From Candidatus Enterousia avistercoris (GTDB lineage: Bacteria > Pseudomonadota > Alphaproteobacteria > Rs-D84): 61,544 nucleotides of DNA. The notes below the pieces were generated by a model, which worked only from the letters and a program-made list of their open reading frames with translations, did no database searches and had not been told where the DNA came from. The position numbers and the translations under genes are program-made. Shown here in pieces: positions 34,067 to 43,291 of the stretch (its first letter is position 1; every line of letters begins with the position of its first letter). Location of the stretch: positions 1-61,544 of the forward strand of contig JADINC010000023.1 of the NCBI GenBank assembly GCA_017694255.1, in the 5' to 3' direction.

Positions 34067-36046
34067 ATGGTTGAACAAAATACACATACATATGACGCAT
34101 CAGATATCCAGGTCCTAGAAGGCTTGGAACCCGTTCGTCTGCGTCCAGGGATGTATATTGGCGGCACTGATGAGAAGGCATGGCATCACCTGCCGGTGGA
34201 AATATTGGACAATTCTATTGATGAAGCGGTCGCCGGCTTTGCCAAAAAAATTATTGTAAATTTAATTGATTCAAAAACCATTGAAATAACCGATGACGGA
34301 CGCGGCATTCCAGTTGACGAACATCCAAAGTACCCCGGAAAATCGGCATTAGAGGTTATATTAACCACCCTGCATTCTGGGGGCAAATTTAATAATAATG
34401 TATATAAAACCAGTGGCGGTCTGCACGGCGTGGGCAGTTCGGTTGTAAATGCCCTGTCGTCTGAAATGATTGTTGTTATTTCGCGCGATGGTTATGAATG
34501 GCGCCAGACATTTTCCCGCGGGAAACCAACCAGTCCAATGACCCGTGGCGACGCAACAAAAAACCACGGCACAAAAATCAGATTTACAATTGATGACGAA
34601 ATATTTGGCGCAAACGCGGTATTCAAGCCGGTCAAGATTTATCGTATGGCACGCGCAAAATCATTTTTATCCCGTGGGGTGCGCGTTGAATGGATATGCA
34701 ATCCTGAATTAATTACCGAAGATATGAACATCCCGGCGCGAACCGAATTTTATTATCCAAACGGGGTGGCAGATTTTCTGGAAGAAAAGACACGCGACAA
34801 ACCACGCATTTTACCAAAAATATTCAGTGGCACGGTTGATTTTCCTGATGATTCTGGTCGCGTGGAATGGGCATTAACATTTTTAACTGATGAAAACGGT
34901 GCGGCATCTGATGACGGATTCTTTTCATCATACTGTAATACAATTGCGACAATCGATGGCGGGACACATGAAACCGGATTTAAATCTGCAATAACCCGCG
35001 GGATAAAGGCATACGGCGAAAAAGTAAACAATAAATCCGCCGCCACAATTATCAGCGATGATGTATTTGATTCCGTTGCGGCAATTGTATCGGTATTTTA
35101 TAAAACACCGCAATTTTTGGGTCAAACCAAAGAAAAACTGTCTAATCCAGAAATTGCGCGCTATACCGAAAACGCGTTGCGTGATCCATGGGAAATATTC
35201 CTGGCGTCCGATCCAAAAACTGCGAACGCCGTGCTAGATTTTGTTGCAAATTTAGCGGCGGCCCGCATCAAAACAAAGCAAGTCAAAGAAATCGCGCGTA
35301 AGACCCCAACAAAACGTGTACGCATGCCGGCAAAACTGGCGGACTGCTCTAAACACGGCATCGACGGCACAGAATTGTTTATAGTAGAGGGGGAATCCGC
35401 CGGCGGCACTGCAAAACAGGCACGCGACCGCGCGACCCAGGCAATTATGCCCCTGCGTGGCAAGGTATTAAATGTTGTATCTAATTCCGACGAACGTTTC
35501 AGTGCGAACAAAGAATTAAATGAACTAATTGATATTATTGGCGCGGGAACCGCCCGGGATTGGGATGAAAATAAATTACGCTATGAAAAAATAATTGTTA
35601 TGACCGATGCCGACGTCGACGGCAGCCACATTGCATCACTGCTGATGGCATTCTTTTACCAGGTTATGCCCCAGCTAATATACGGTGGCCATCTGTATCT
35701 GTCGTGCCCACCACTGTATAAATTAACATGCGGGACCGAATCGGTTTATGTCGACACTGATGAAGAACTAGAAGAATTAAAGAACACAAAATACAAAAAT
35801 AAAAAGCTTGAAATATCCCGGTTCAAGGGACTGGGCGAAATGATGCCGAACCAGTTAAAGGAAACAACCATGTCGCCAAAAACACGGCGATTGATACGGG
35901 TTGACCTGCCCCCACGCACGGACGAAGGGGCCGAAGACACCGAAAAAACCCGCACAATTGTATCTGAACTGATGGGTAAAAAGCCTGAATTCCGATTTAA
36001 ATTCATCACAGAACACGCCCAATTTGTCAAAGACTTGTTCGTATAA
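34067..36046 (+). CDS. parE: DNA topoisomerase IV subunit B
   Basis: 659 residues. GHKL ATPase domain (EILDNSIDEAVAGF, DDGRGIPVDEHPKYP, TSGGLHGVGSSVVNAL), transducer domain, then TOPRIM (ELFIVEGESAGGTAKQARDR, VMTDADVDGSHIASLL) and the PYR end. ParE-like features are RFKGLGEMMPNQLKETTM and LDYR-type spacing; the length is below that of GyrB (about 800). It forms the ATPase half of the decatenating topoisomerase; parC is not in this window. A GyrB identity is less likely because the extra GyrB insert and the length are missing. Confidence 0.93.
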   Translation: MVEQNTHTYDASDIQVLEGLEPVRLRPGMYIGGTDEKAWHHLPVEILDNSIDEAVAGFAKKIIVNLIDSKTIEITDDGRGIPVDEHPKYPGKSALEVILTTLHSGGKFNNNVYKTSGGLHGVGSSVVNALSSEMIVVISRDGYEWRQTFSRGKPTSPMTRGDATKNHGTKIRFTIDDEIFGANAVFKPVKIYRMARAKSFLSRGVRVEWICNPELITEDMNIPARTEFYYPNGVADFLEEKTRDKPRILPKIFSGTVDFPDDSGRVEWALTFLTDENGAASDDGFFSSYCNTIATIDGGTHETGFKSAITRGIKAYGEKVNNKSAATIISDDVFDSVAAIVSVFYKTPQFLGQTKEKLSNPEIARYTENALRDPWEIFLASDPKTANAVLDFVANLAAARIKTKQVKEIARKTPTKRVRMPAKLADCSKHGIDGTELFIVEGESAGGTAKQARDRATQAIMPLRGKVLNVVSNSDERFSANKELNELIDIIGAGTARDWDENKLRYEKIIVMTDADVDGSHIASLLMAFFYQVMPQLIYGGHLYLSCPPLYKLTCGTESVYVDTDEELEELKNTKYKNKKLEISRFKGLGEMMPNQLKETTMSPKTRRLIRVDLPPRTDEGAEDTEKTRTIVSELMGKKPEFRFKFITEHAQFVKDLFV

Positions 36047-36157
36047 ATCACCCATAAACCAAAACAATAAAAATAACACAGAAAAAAAATACGCACATTT
36101 GATATTGACAATATAAAATTTTGTACTACACTAAACAAGCAATATAAAGGAAAAATT

Positions 36158-36616
36158 ATGAAAAAAACCAATAAAATTGATTTGCAACAACCTGTAAAGA
36201 AAACCAAAAAAAGAAAAAACACATATGTTGTAAAAATTAATTCAACAAATGAATTGTTTGCATTGGCATCTGAAACCCCATTGCCAATTATAACGCTGAA
36301 TGGTCAACCTGTTGCGGACAATTCTGGCTGGATAAAATGTGAATCGTTCCCGAACCCAGCGGCCCACAATATGGTTGTGTCATTTCCAAAGCTGGAACCA
36401 ATAATGGGGGAAAAACTGGCATCTACAATCATTGAATATCTGGACAAAGACAGCAATGCCCCTGTTGCAATGTTGTTCCCAACAAACGAATTAATATATC
36501 GTGCTGATTTAAAAAACTTTTTATCACGCATGAATGCAGCATCGCGCCAAGATTTAAAGCGCCAAATGCAAATTCGTGAACGGATTTTAAAACAATCAAT
36601 TGAAAAGCAAAAATAA
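36158..36616 (+). CDS. Hypothetical basic protein
   Basis: 152 residues, not recognised. A Lys-rich N-terminus (KKTKKRKN) is followed by a mixed alpha/beta region with 'NMVVSFPKLEPIMGEKLASTIIEYLDKD' and a strongly charged helical tail (LSRMNAASRQDLKRQMQIRERILKQSIEKQK). No signal peptide, no membrane segment. AAAGGAAA is placed well before the ATG. An interaction with nucleic acid is possible, given the basic ends, but is unproven. Followed by a good terminator. Confidence 0.65.
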   Translation: MKKTNKIDLQQPVKKTKKRKNTYVVKINSTNELFALASETPLPIITLNGQPVADNSGWIKCESFPNPAAHNMVVSFPKLEPIMGEKLASTIIEYLDKDSNAPVAMLFPTNELIYRADLKNFLSRMNAASRQDLKRQMQIRERILKQSIEKQK

Positions 36617-36621
36617 TCAAT

Positions 36622-36655
36622 AAAAAACGCTGGCAGTAATGCCAGCGTTTTTTAT
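36622..36655. terminator. Bidirectional terminator
   Basis: AAAACGCTGGCA-gtaa-TGCCAGCGTTTTTT between convergent genes. Confidence 0.88.
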
Positions 36656-36672
36656 TTTCCGCATCTTATGTA

Positions 36673-37989
36673 TTAATGGATACCGACTTGGAACTGGTCG
36701 CCCCAGCCAGCAACTACCTGGCCACCGACTGTGCATTGGATGTCTTCCAGACCATTTGACGCCTGGTTCTTTTTCATAACATTACTGGTTATCAATCCGC
36801 CCGCTGTACCCAGTACTACACCAGCAATAGAATCTGATAACAAACGTGATGTGTTAAAATTACCTTCGGCTGTGCGCCATTTGCTGACATCCAGATTATC
36901 AACAACACTTCTTATGTCTGATGCCGCATTCGCAATCCGACGACGCGATGCCGCCTGTTGTGATGATAATTGGGCTGCTGCGCTTTCTTGGTTTATTAAC
37001 GCCAATAACTGGTTATACATTGTATTAAATGTTATTTCGTTTGGGTTACCATCACAATACTGTATAATTGCCAATATCTGACCAGATATCGTTGCATTGG
37101 ATGCATATTGTACCTGCCATCCCATAATTTGCGCAATCTTTACCGGATCACATTCGTATCCTGGATCTGGCGTTACAACAACTTCTGGCACTTGTCCATG
37201 CATATAGCATTGACCACCGGTTGTTGGATCAGAATTTGGAACAAATAAATAACTTGCATTTTGTGCACATATACACGTACTGCCATTCCAGTTCGCAACA
37301 GACGATGATACATGACAACATGCAACACATTCGTTGTATTTACTGCCACTTAACCCATTACAGCGCGTCTGTTCACACTGATTTGGTCCGGCACCACCAC
37401 CGTTGTTGTTATTATCCTCTTCGTCCTCGTTATTGTCCTCTGGATCGCTTTGCGCTGTTTCTGGTACACACATATTACCATTAAGACTTTTGTATCCCTT
37501 CATACATTCCCTGTATCTACATACAGATAATTGTGGTCCTGTTTGAGAAATTACATTTGAAACACTGCCGCGATTACATTGACCGGCGCGTATTTCAGAT
37601 AACATCGCATTTTCTATATAACCATCCATTTGTGACAGTGGTGAATCCCCACATGTACATAATGCGCTTTCTGGAATTTGTTGCCAGCTATCATCCACTC
37701 CGGCATCATCCACACATTGAAACGCAGTTCCCTGACCACCAGGTCGCGCAATTACAACAGTATCGCCATAATCACATTGTGAATTTGAACCACCAGTATC
37801 ACACATATAGCACAGTTTACTGCTAAATCGGCGATCGTCGTTATTATTAGAACCACCCGTTATACCATCTTCTGTCAACATTTCTGATACATCATATGAA
37901 GTTTCGTCACATAGAATTGGTGTACACGCCCCCGCATAAGCAAACCCATTTATGCAACAAATACTAAATATCAGTAAAAGTTTTTTCAT
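36673..37989 (-). CDS. Secreted Cys-rich protein, unknown function
   Basis: 438 residues: signal peptide (cleaved after AYA, about residue 19), then a long Cys-rich part (many CxxC or CTCG pieces such as SKLCYMCDTGG, ALCTCGDS, NECVACCH, STCICAQN), with an acidic Asn/Glu/Asp linker near residue 190 (DPEDNNEDEEDNNNNGGG). The C-terminal region (about 340-438) holds 'RIANAASDIRSVVDNLDVSKW' and 'LLSDSIAGVVLGTAGGLITSNVM', where a hydrophobic glycine-zipper helix may insert in or across a membrane. It resembles, in build, the protein at 40943 (long disordered part then VGATVGGAGLGVGM). Function unknown; probable cell-surface protein stabilised by disulphides. Confidence 0.7.
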   Translation of the reverse strand: MKKLLLIFSICCINGFAYAGACTPILCDETSYDVSEMLTEDGITGGSNNNDDRRFSSKLCYMCDTGGSNSQCDYGDTVVIARPGGQGTAFQCVDDAGVDDSWQQIPESALCTCGDSPLSQMDGYIENAMLSEIRAGQCNRGSVSNVISQTGPQLSVCRYRECMKGYKSLNGNMCVPETAQSDPEDNNEDEEDNNNNGGGAGPNQCEQTRCNGLSGSKYNECVACCHVSSSVANWNGSTCICAQNASYLFVPNSDPTTGGQCYMHGQVPEVVVTPDPGYECDPVKIAQIMGWQVQYASNATISGQILAIIQYCDGNPNEITFNTMYNQLLALINQESAAAQLSSQQAASRRRIANAASDIRSVVDNLDVSKWRTAEGNFNTSRLLSDSIAGVVLGTAGGLITSNVMKKNQASNGLEDIQCTVGGQVVAGWGDQFQVGIH

Positions 37990-38191
37990 TTATCTCTCCA
38001 TGCCGAAAATAAACCAAGGGTTGTTTTAGGCACCCCAATGGTACTTAATTAGTTGTATTTTATCATATTTTCCGCCACTTTCCAATAACGAATTTTGCTG
38101 AACCCAAACGGTGATTTAAATTCGGTATAAAAATTTAATAAAAAATACCAGAATTATGACGCATTGAATGAAAATAATATGCGGAAAATAA

Positions 38192-38224
38192 AAAGGGACG
38201 CGTCATTTAAACGACGCGTTTCTT
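38192..38224 (-). terminator. Terminator of dnaA
   Basis: ACGCGTC-gtttaaat-GACGCGT hairpin followed by CCC and TTTTTATTTT on the minus strand. The remaining 38000-38190 stretch is AT-rich; I see no gene in it. Confidence 0.75.
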
Positions 38225-38228
38225 TTTA

Positions 38229-39515
38229 TTATTTATATTCTGCAACCAATTGATCAATTTGTGCCGATAATACTAAATCAGATTTCTTTAATTTTTCGAT
38301 TTGATTAATTGAATATAATACTGTTGCATGATCACGATCACCACATACACGGCCAATTTCTGTCAAAGACATATTTGTTGCAGTCTTTAATACCACCATC
38401 ATCATTTGACGCGCCAGAACCACCGCACGACTGCGTCCCTTGCCACATACTGCATCATATGACACCGCCAACTTTTCACACATCTGTTTTACCATCGCAA
38501 TTGGTGTTTTAACGCGCTGTAATGAATCTGCCAGCAAATGCGTTGCAACATCCATTGTAACGGTTGTCCCCATCAGTTCAGCGTATGTTTTTATTTTCAT
38601 CGCAACACCACCAACCAAGTGCCCATCCCCTGCGATACGCGATGCAATTGAATCTGCGACATCTGATGCAACACCTGCACGCATTAACATTACACGTTTT
38701 ACATTAACATTTGGCGCCGCAACATCTGCAACCAGACCAGACGCCATCAATGATTGAATCCGACGATCAAAACCCGTTAAATTATTTGGCGCCGCATTTG
38801 CCGTTAAAACAATGTTTTTACCCGCACTGCGCAAATCAACAATTAACTGGGCAAATTCTTCGCATGTTGCGCGTTTACCAACCAGCGCCGAAACATCATC
38901 CAGAATAAATGTATCACAATTGCGGCAAAAATCTTTGAATGCAAAAACCGTTCTGTCATGCAGGCTGCGCGTGAATTCAGCCACAAACTGGCCCCCAGAC
39001 ATTTTTATTGTGCGTCCCGCCGCCGCGCTTTCAATGCAATCTGCCAACAGTGTTTTTCCACACCCCGCCGGTCCATAAATAAACAGCGGGGAAAAAGGAA
39101 CCGCCCCCGCCGCCAATTTTTTGCATGCCGACAACACGAACGCATTTTCATCACAGCATACAAACGCATCAAACGCATTTGCCACACATTCGTGCACCGT
39201 GGCAACATCTGCGGCTGGTGCATAAGATTGAACATTGTTATCATTTGCAACCGGCGCCGCAACAACTGCACCACGTACTGTAATTTTAACCCCCAGTCCG
39301 AATTCACGCGCCACCGTTGTCAACACATTTGAATAAACCGCACCAATATAATCAGCAGAAAATTGATTTTGCGCACCCAACACCAAAACATCATCACAAA
39401 CATCAAACTGTAATGGCGCAATCCAAGAAGTATAAGATGCAGAATCTATTTTTGCGGCGATGGCCCCCTTGATTTGTTCCAAGTTTGTCATTGTTTGTTT
39501 TGCCGCTACCTGCAT
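38229..39515 (-). CDS. dnaA: Chromosomal replication initiator DnaA
   Basis: 428 residues. N-terminal interaction domain (about 10-80: IKGAIAAKIDSASYTSWIAPLQF), a variable linker, AAA+ domain with Walker A GPAGCGKTLLA, Walker B FILDDVSAL and a sensor-like LTANAAPNNLTGFDRRIQSLM, and the C-terminal DNA-binding domain with GRSRAVVLARQMMM and the signature CGDRDHATVLYS. Walker B and the AAA+ core are more divergent than usual, and the protein is short. AGGAGAAACAAT precedes the ATG at 39515. It recognises DnaA boxes at the origin. Confidence 0.92.
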   Translation of the reverse strand: MQVAAKQTMTNLEQIKGAIAAKIDSASYTSWIAPLQFDVCDDVLVLGAQNQFSADYIGAVYSNVLTTVAREFGLGVKITVRGAVVAAPVANDNNVQSYAPAADVATVHECVANAFDAFVCCDENAFVLSACKKLAAGAVPFSPLFIYGPAGCGKTLLADCIESAAAGRTIKMSGGQFVAEFTRSLHDRTVFAFKDFCRNCDTFILDDVSALVGKRATCEEFAQLIVDLRSAGKNIVLTANAAPNNLTGFDRRIQSLMASGLVADVAAPNVNVKRVMLMRAGVASDVADSIASRIAGDGHLVGGVAMKIKTYAELMGTTVTMDVATHLLADSLQRVKTPIAMVKQMCEKLAVSYDAVCGKGRSRAVVLARQMMMVVLKTATNMSLTEIGRVCGDRDHATVLYSINQIEKLKKSDLVLSAQIDQLVAEYK

Positions 39516-39844
39516 ATTGTTTCTCCTTTCCTTCCCTTTGGTCATCCGCACAACAGAGTATAAAAACCACCCGCCCATAAACGCCAAATTTTTCTGATTT
39601 CGTAATTTATCTTTACGCATCATAAAAATTTATTGTTTATGTTTTGCTGTTATTTTTTTTACCTCTCTTGCATTTGATGATTGATGTTTCATCAATCGTT
39701 TTGGATACGTCAATTAAGTTAAAATATAAATCCCAGTTTGCAACCAATTGTTAAACAATTTTTGAACATTTACTTTTTGACAACGATTCGTTTTTTTGCC
39801 AGTTTTCTGCGTGTTGTATATACACTGTATAGACACAAAAACTT
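39516..39844. other. AT-rich intergenic region upstream of dnaA
   Basis: About 330 bp with no supported gene. Perfect small palindromes: GATTGATG-ttt-CATCAATC (39679-39697) and AATTGTTaAACAATT (around 39747-39761). No sequence matching the standard DnaA box (TTATCCACA) was recognised, so I do not call an origin. The palindromes could be operator sites for dnaA transcription, which runs leftward from here. Confidence 0.5.
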
Positions 39845-40861
39845 TTATGCCCGAACATAGCCACCATCAACTTTTCGCACTAAACCCTGCAATTCCATAA
39901 CAACCAAATCACGTTTTATTTCCGAAACAGATTTTTTGACAATATCTGCCAATACAGATTCAGACACAGGAATTGTTCCCAATGCGTCCAACAATGGATT
40001 TTCCGAATCATTATTTTTTTCATTTTGTGCATTATTTTTTTCAGGTTTGAAAAAATCAGATACCCCATTACACAGTTTTGCCGCCCCTGTTTGAATCAAA
40101 GAATTCGGTCCTGTTGCGCGCGCATCCGACGGATGCGACGGGATTGCCCAAATTTCCCGATTCGCATCAATTGCGAATCGGGCGGTTTTCATACTGCCAG
40201 ACTTCATATCAGCCTCGCTAATAATCAATTTTTCTGCGATCCCAGCAATTAATCTGTTGCGTTGAACAAAATTTGTTGCAATTGGTGTAAACCCCACGGG
40301 CATTTCACTGATTACCACGCCACGCGCCACAATTTCCCAATACAGCGATTCGTTTTCCAGTGGCCAAATATAATCCACGCCCCCCGCCAGCACAGCAATT
40401 GTTTGTGCCGCCCCAGGTGCACGCAATGCCCCACGATGTGCGGCCGCATCTGTTCCCATGGCCATCCCCGACACCACCGTCACACCATGGGCTGCGAATG
40501 CATCTGCGATATCGGCCACCAAATTCATTCCCGCCAATGTTGCGTGCCGTGTTCCCACAATTCCAACCGCCTGCCGCGCCAGCGTTTCAATATTTCCGCG
40601 CGCACTTAATACTGGCGGGTGATTTTTCATTTTTCGCAACCCAGACGGATATTCCGCCATATCATCAGATATATAATATATGTTCTGTTTTTGTGCGCGC
40701 CCAATTTCATCCAGCACCATATCGCGCATAACATCATAATTTTCCAGCGCCGCCGCCGCAGCGGCCACACCACCAAATTGCGCAATCAATTTATTATACC
40801 CCACGGGCCCAATTCCCGGGGTACGCAAAATCATCAATTTATACACCAGATCGTCATTCAT
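39845..40861 (-). CDS. dprA: DNA-processing protein DprA
   Basis: 338 residues with a helical N-terminus (LRTPGIGPVGYNKLIAQFGG), the Rossmann-like core (AVGIVGTRHATLAG, VSGMAMGTDAAAHRGAL, IAVLAGGVDYIWPLEN, GVVISEMPVG, NRLIAGIAEKLIISEA, GSMKTARFAIDANREIWAIPSHP) and a small C-terminal winged-helix-like domain after an Asn/Glu-rich linker. DprA loads RecA on incoming single-stranded DNA during natural transformation. It lies just upstream of dnaA on the same strand. Confidence 0.95.
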   Translation of the reverse strand: MNDDLVYKLMILRTPGIGPVGYNKLIAQFGGVAAAAAALENYDVMRDMVLDEIGRAQKQNIYYISDDMAEYPSGLRKMKNHPPVLSARGNIETLARQAVGIVGTRHATLAGMNLVADIADAFAAHGVTVVSGMAMGTDAAAHRGALRAPGAAQTIAVLAGGVDYIWPLENESLYWEIVARGVVISEMPVGFTPIATNFVQRNRLIAGIAEKLIISEADMKSGSMKTARFAIDANREIWAIPSHPSDARATGPNSLIQTGAAKLCNGVSDFFKPEKNNAQNEKNNDSENPLLDALGTIPVSESVLADIVKKSVSEIKRDLVVMELQGLVRKVDGGYVRA

Positions 40862-40907
40862 ACGAACACTATAAGAAAAAACACATATATATTAAAAGCA
40901 TTTTATT

Positions 40908-40940
40908 AAACAAAGGGCGTCCATCTGGACGCCTTTGTTT
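40908..40940 (-). terminator. Terminator after the secreted-protein gene
   Basis: AAACAAAGG(G)CGTCC-atct-GGACGCCTTTGTTT, nearly perfect 14-bp stem, just past the stop at 40943 and before dprA's start. Confidence 0.82.
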
Positions 40941-40942
40941 AA

Positions 40943-41848
40943 TTAACCATTACGCGCATTTAGCAGATATTTGTAATTTATCTCATCACACTCTGATGGT
41001 TTTTCTGCACCATCCCATACAGAACTGTTGCATTCTTTTTCTATCAATTCCAGCGCATCCATAATATCCCTAAACGCACTGGGACTTTCGTTTTTCAAAA
41101 CACGCAACTGGCTCAGTATTAACTCATCTCCTTTTAACGCATGCTGACCTTCAACATTGCCACCAATCCATTGATTACCGAACAGTTCCATCATACCAAC
41201 ACCCAACCCGGCACCACCAACTGTGGCCCCAACAGATGCCCAAACACGTTTTTTCTTGGTTGCATCCAGAATTCTATCACGCAACACGCCTTCGTCCGCC
41301 CACGAACCGCATGTTATATTCGTACCCATCGCGAAATATTTACTGGGGACGTCCGACACACTAACATCTGGATTAGATGATTTAACATCAACCTTGACAA
41401 AGCATATATTATTATCAGGTTCTTCGATATCTTCGATCATTGTCGCATAGTTATCCGCATTACTATACCGCGACGCCCAAACGAACGTATTACCAACACC
41501 AATATTATTATTAATGCATGCCGCGCGCTCTTTTTCACGATTATCCTGGGGTTCTTCTGGGACCGGGACCGGATCATCTGGTTCCACACGCACACTGGAC
41601 TTATTTGTTGTTCCCGAAACAGACACACCTGTATTATAGGCCCCCATTGCGTTAATCTGGTTCACAGATGCGGTTGCACGTGCTTCTTGTTCATTCGCAT
41701 CCCCAGCATTTACATCAGCCGCATCAGCACGTGGCGCGGCCATAATCATCTGGCTGGACATAGAACGTCGCGACTGGCCCGCAGGCGTCAACGCGAATGC
41801 CGGCATACAAACCATACAAACAACAAACAAAGATACAATCTTTTTCAT
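40943..41848 (-). CDS. Secreted protein with glycine-zipper helix, unknown function
   Basis: 301 residues. Signal peptide (cleavage after AFA, about residue 20), a disordered Ala/Ser/Asn-rich stretch, a Pro/Glu linker (EPDDPVPVPEEPQDN), four or five cysteines, and a hydrophobic Gly-zipper segment (SVGATVGGAGLGVGMMELFG, about residues 202-221) that may lie in a membrane. No recognised family. Its plan matches the other Cys-containing secreted protein at 36673. GGGGGAAATA precedes the ATG at 41848; a longer frame to 41899 is less likely. Confidence 0.7.
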   Translation of the reverse strand: MKKIVSLFVVCMVCMPAFALTPAGQSRRSMSSQMIMAAPRADAADVNAGDANEQEARATASVNQINAMGAYNTGVSVSGTTNKSSVRVEPDDPVPVPEEPQDNREKERAACINNNIGVGNTFVWASRYSNADNYATMIEDIEEPDNNICFVKVDVKSSNPDVSVSDVPSKYFAMGTNITCGSWADEGVLRDRILDATKKKRVWASVGATVGGAGLGVGMMELFGNQWIGGNVEGQHALKGDELILSQLRVLKNESPSAFRDIMDALELIEKECNSSVWDGAEKPSECDEINYKYLLNARNG

Positions 41849-41910
41849 TATTTCCCCCATCCCCACTATTTTAGGGTTATTATACCACAAAACACACAAA
41901 AAATAAAGAA

Positions 41911-41933
41911 TAAAAGCGCCGTAAGAACGACGC
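41911..41933 (-). terminator. Probable terminator of plsY
   Basis: AGCGTCG-ttctta-CGGCGCT followed by TTTTA on the minus strand, with one G-T pair. Confidence 0.6.
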
Positions 41934-41940
41934 TATACAC

Positions 41941-42549
41941 TTATTTTTTCCACTTCCATTCTACTTTAGATTCTGTACCTGTTATCAATCGGCGAATATT
42001 TTCACGATGCCGCCACAGCGCCACCAGCGCAATTGCCAAAAATGGCCACCCCATCTGGGTTGAAATTGCAAACCCCAGCACAGGCATAACACAAAACGCA
42101 ACAACCGCCCCCAGCGACGAATACCCAGACGTCAATGCAACAACCAACCATTCAATCCCACATATAACAAAAGATAGCGGACTGGTCGCCAACATCACAC
42201 CAAACATAGACGAAATACCCTTGCCCCCGCGAAAGCGCAACCATATCGGATAACAGTGTCCAATAACGGCGGCAAAACCACACCATGCACCGAATACATC
42301 CCCACCAATCGCACAGCCAATTAACACTGCACAGATTGCCTTGGCCATATCCAGCAACCACACCGCCCCAGCCATACGCAATCCGCCAACACGCATAACA
42401 TTTGTTGCGCCAATATTGCCACTGCCGACCTTGCGCAAATCACCCTTGCCCATAATCCGTGTCAATATTAACCCCATTGGTATTGATCCCAACAGATATG
42501 AAATAATAATCCCAATCACCGCAATTATGCCAAAAGATACAGATATCAT
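41941..42549 (-). CDS. plsY: Glycerol-3-phosphate acyltransferase PlsY
   Basis: 202 residues, about five membrane helices. PlsY motifs: 'LGSIPMGLILTRIMG' and 'VGSGNIGATNVMRVGG' (phosphate loop), 'GHCYPIWLRFRGGKGISSMFG' (second motif), third loop with 'LTSGYSSLGAVVAF'. It acylates glycerol-3-phosphate from acyl phosphate at the inner membrane, the step before PlsC (17501). Divergent from rpsT. Confidence 0.95.
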   Translation of the reverse strand: MISVSFGIIAVIGIIISYLLGSIPMGLILTRIMGKGDLRKVGSGNIGATNVMRVGGLRMAGAVWLLDMAKAICAVLIGCAIGGDVFGAWCGFAAVIGHCYPIWLRFRGGKGISSMFGVMLATSPLSFVICGIEWLVVALTSGYSSLGAVVAFCVMPVLGFAISTQMGWPFLAIALVALWRHRENIRRLITGTESKVEWKWKK

Positions 42550-42622
42550 TTTATTTTTCCTTGATTTTATGTTTGTTTTCTATAAAATAGCAGAAAACAT
42601 TGCTAAATAAAAGGAAAATAAA

Positions 42623-42883
42623 GTGGCAAATCATAAGTCATCTAAAAAAAGAATTGTTGTGACGGAAAAGAAAAACGCCGTCAATAATGCACGTCGCAGC
42701 GTGGTAAAGACCGCCGCGAAAAAGGTTTTAATCGCAACAGAATCTGGCGATAAAGCGTCCGCAACAACCGCCCTGCGCAACGCGGAAAGCAAAATTATGA
42801 AATCCGTTGGCAAAGTTATGCCAAAGAAACGCGCCGCACGCAAGGTTTCGCGCCTGGCAAAGCGTGTTGCAAAAATGGCGTAA
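42623..42883 (+). CDS. rpsT: 30S ribosomal protein S20
   Basis: 86 residues, starting at GTG after AAGGAAAATAAA. Highly basic, with the typical NHKSSKKRIVVTEKKNAVN start, NAESKIMKSVGKVMPKKRAARKVSRLAKRVAK end. Structural protein of the small subunit. Confidence 0.96.
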   Translation: MANHKSSKKRIVVTEKKNAVNNARRSVVKTAAKKVLIATESGDKASATTALRNAESKIMKSVGKVMPKKRAARKVSRLAKRVAKMA

Positions 42884-42906
42884 TTAAGTCATTTAAAAAA
42901 TTTATA

Positions 42907-42936
42907 ATAAAAATCCCCAAAATATGGGGATGTTTT
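42907..42936 (+). terminator. Terminator of rpsT
   Basis: ATCCCCA-aaata-TGGGGAT followed by GTTTTTTG. Confidence 0.85.
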
Positions 42937-42941
42937 TTGTT

Positions 42942-43148
42942 TTATCCAAATTTATAAATTCTGACATAGCTGGTATCGCTGGTCCCGGTTGTACCACTGC
43001 CGCCGGCCCCACCATATCCACCAGACAACGCCGACGCTTCGCCGCCACCCGCGCCATCTGGTGCGCCACGGCACCCCAGCCCCAGCAACACAAAAAAGCC
43101 ATCAAAAACGCTGCATCGCCCAGATTTCTGCGTAAAAGCCCCATCCAT
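42942..43148 (-). pseudogene. Glycine-rich ORF, possible gene remnant
   Basis: A 68-codon frame ends GLGCRGAPDGAGGGEASALSGG... and SYVRIYKFG, which recalls the glycine-rich C-terminal modules ('GGxGxxGG...VxI-Y') of phage-like surface proteins. The N-terminal part makes no sense as a domain, and a second frame (118 codons, to 43258) overlaps it and runs through the rpsT terminator. No good ribosome-binding site was found. I regard it as a possible 3' remnant rather than an intact gene. Confidence 0.3.
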
Positions 43149-43259
43149 TTCATGCCAAATCTAAACCACCGTTTGGATTCAGCATAATAACAATTATTTA
43201 CGTGGCGCATTATATCAAAAAAACGAAAATCACTCACCCCAATTTGAACTGGCGCCATA

Positions 43260-43290
43260 TAAAAAATCCCGCCATGCGGCGGGATTTTTT
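43260..43290 (-). terminator. Terminator of the secretin gene
   Basis: AAATCCCGCCatgcGGCGGGATTTTTT directly after the stop at 43292. Confidence 0.88.
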
Positions 43291-43291
43291 A

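Noticed and set aside
39516..39844. Replication origin
   Set aside because: Palindromes and AT-richness only; no recognisable DnaA boxes and dnaN is distant.
42902..43258. 118-codon ORF downstream of rpsT
   Set aside because: It runs through the rpsT terminator and has no domain or good start.
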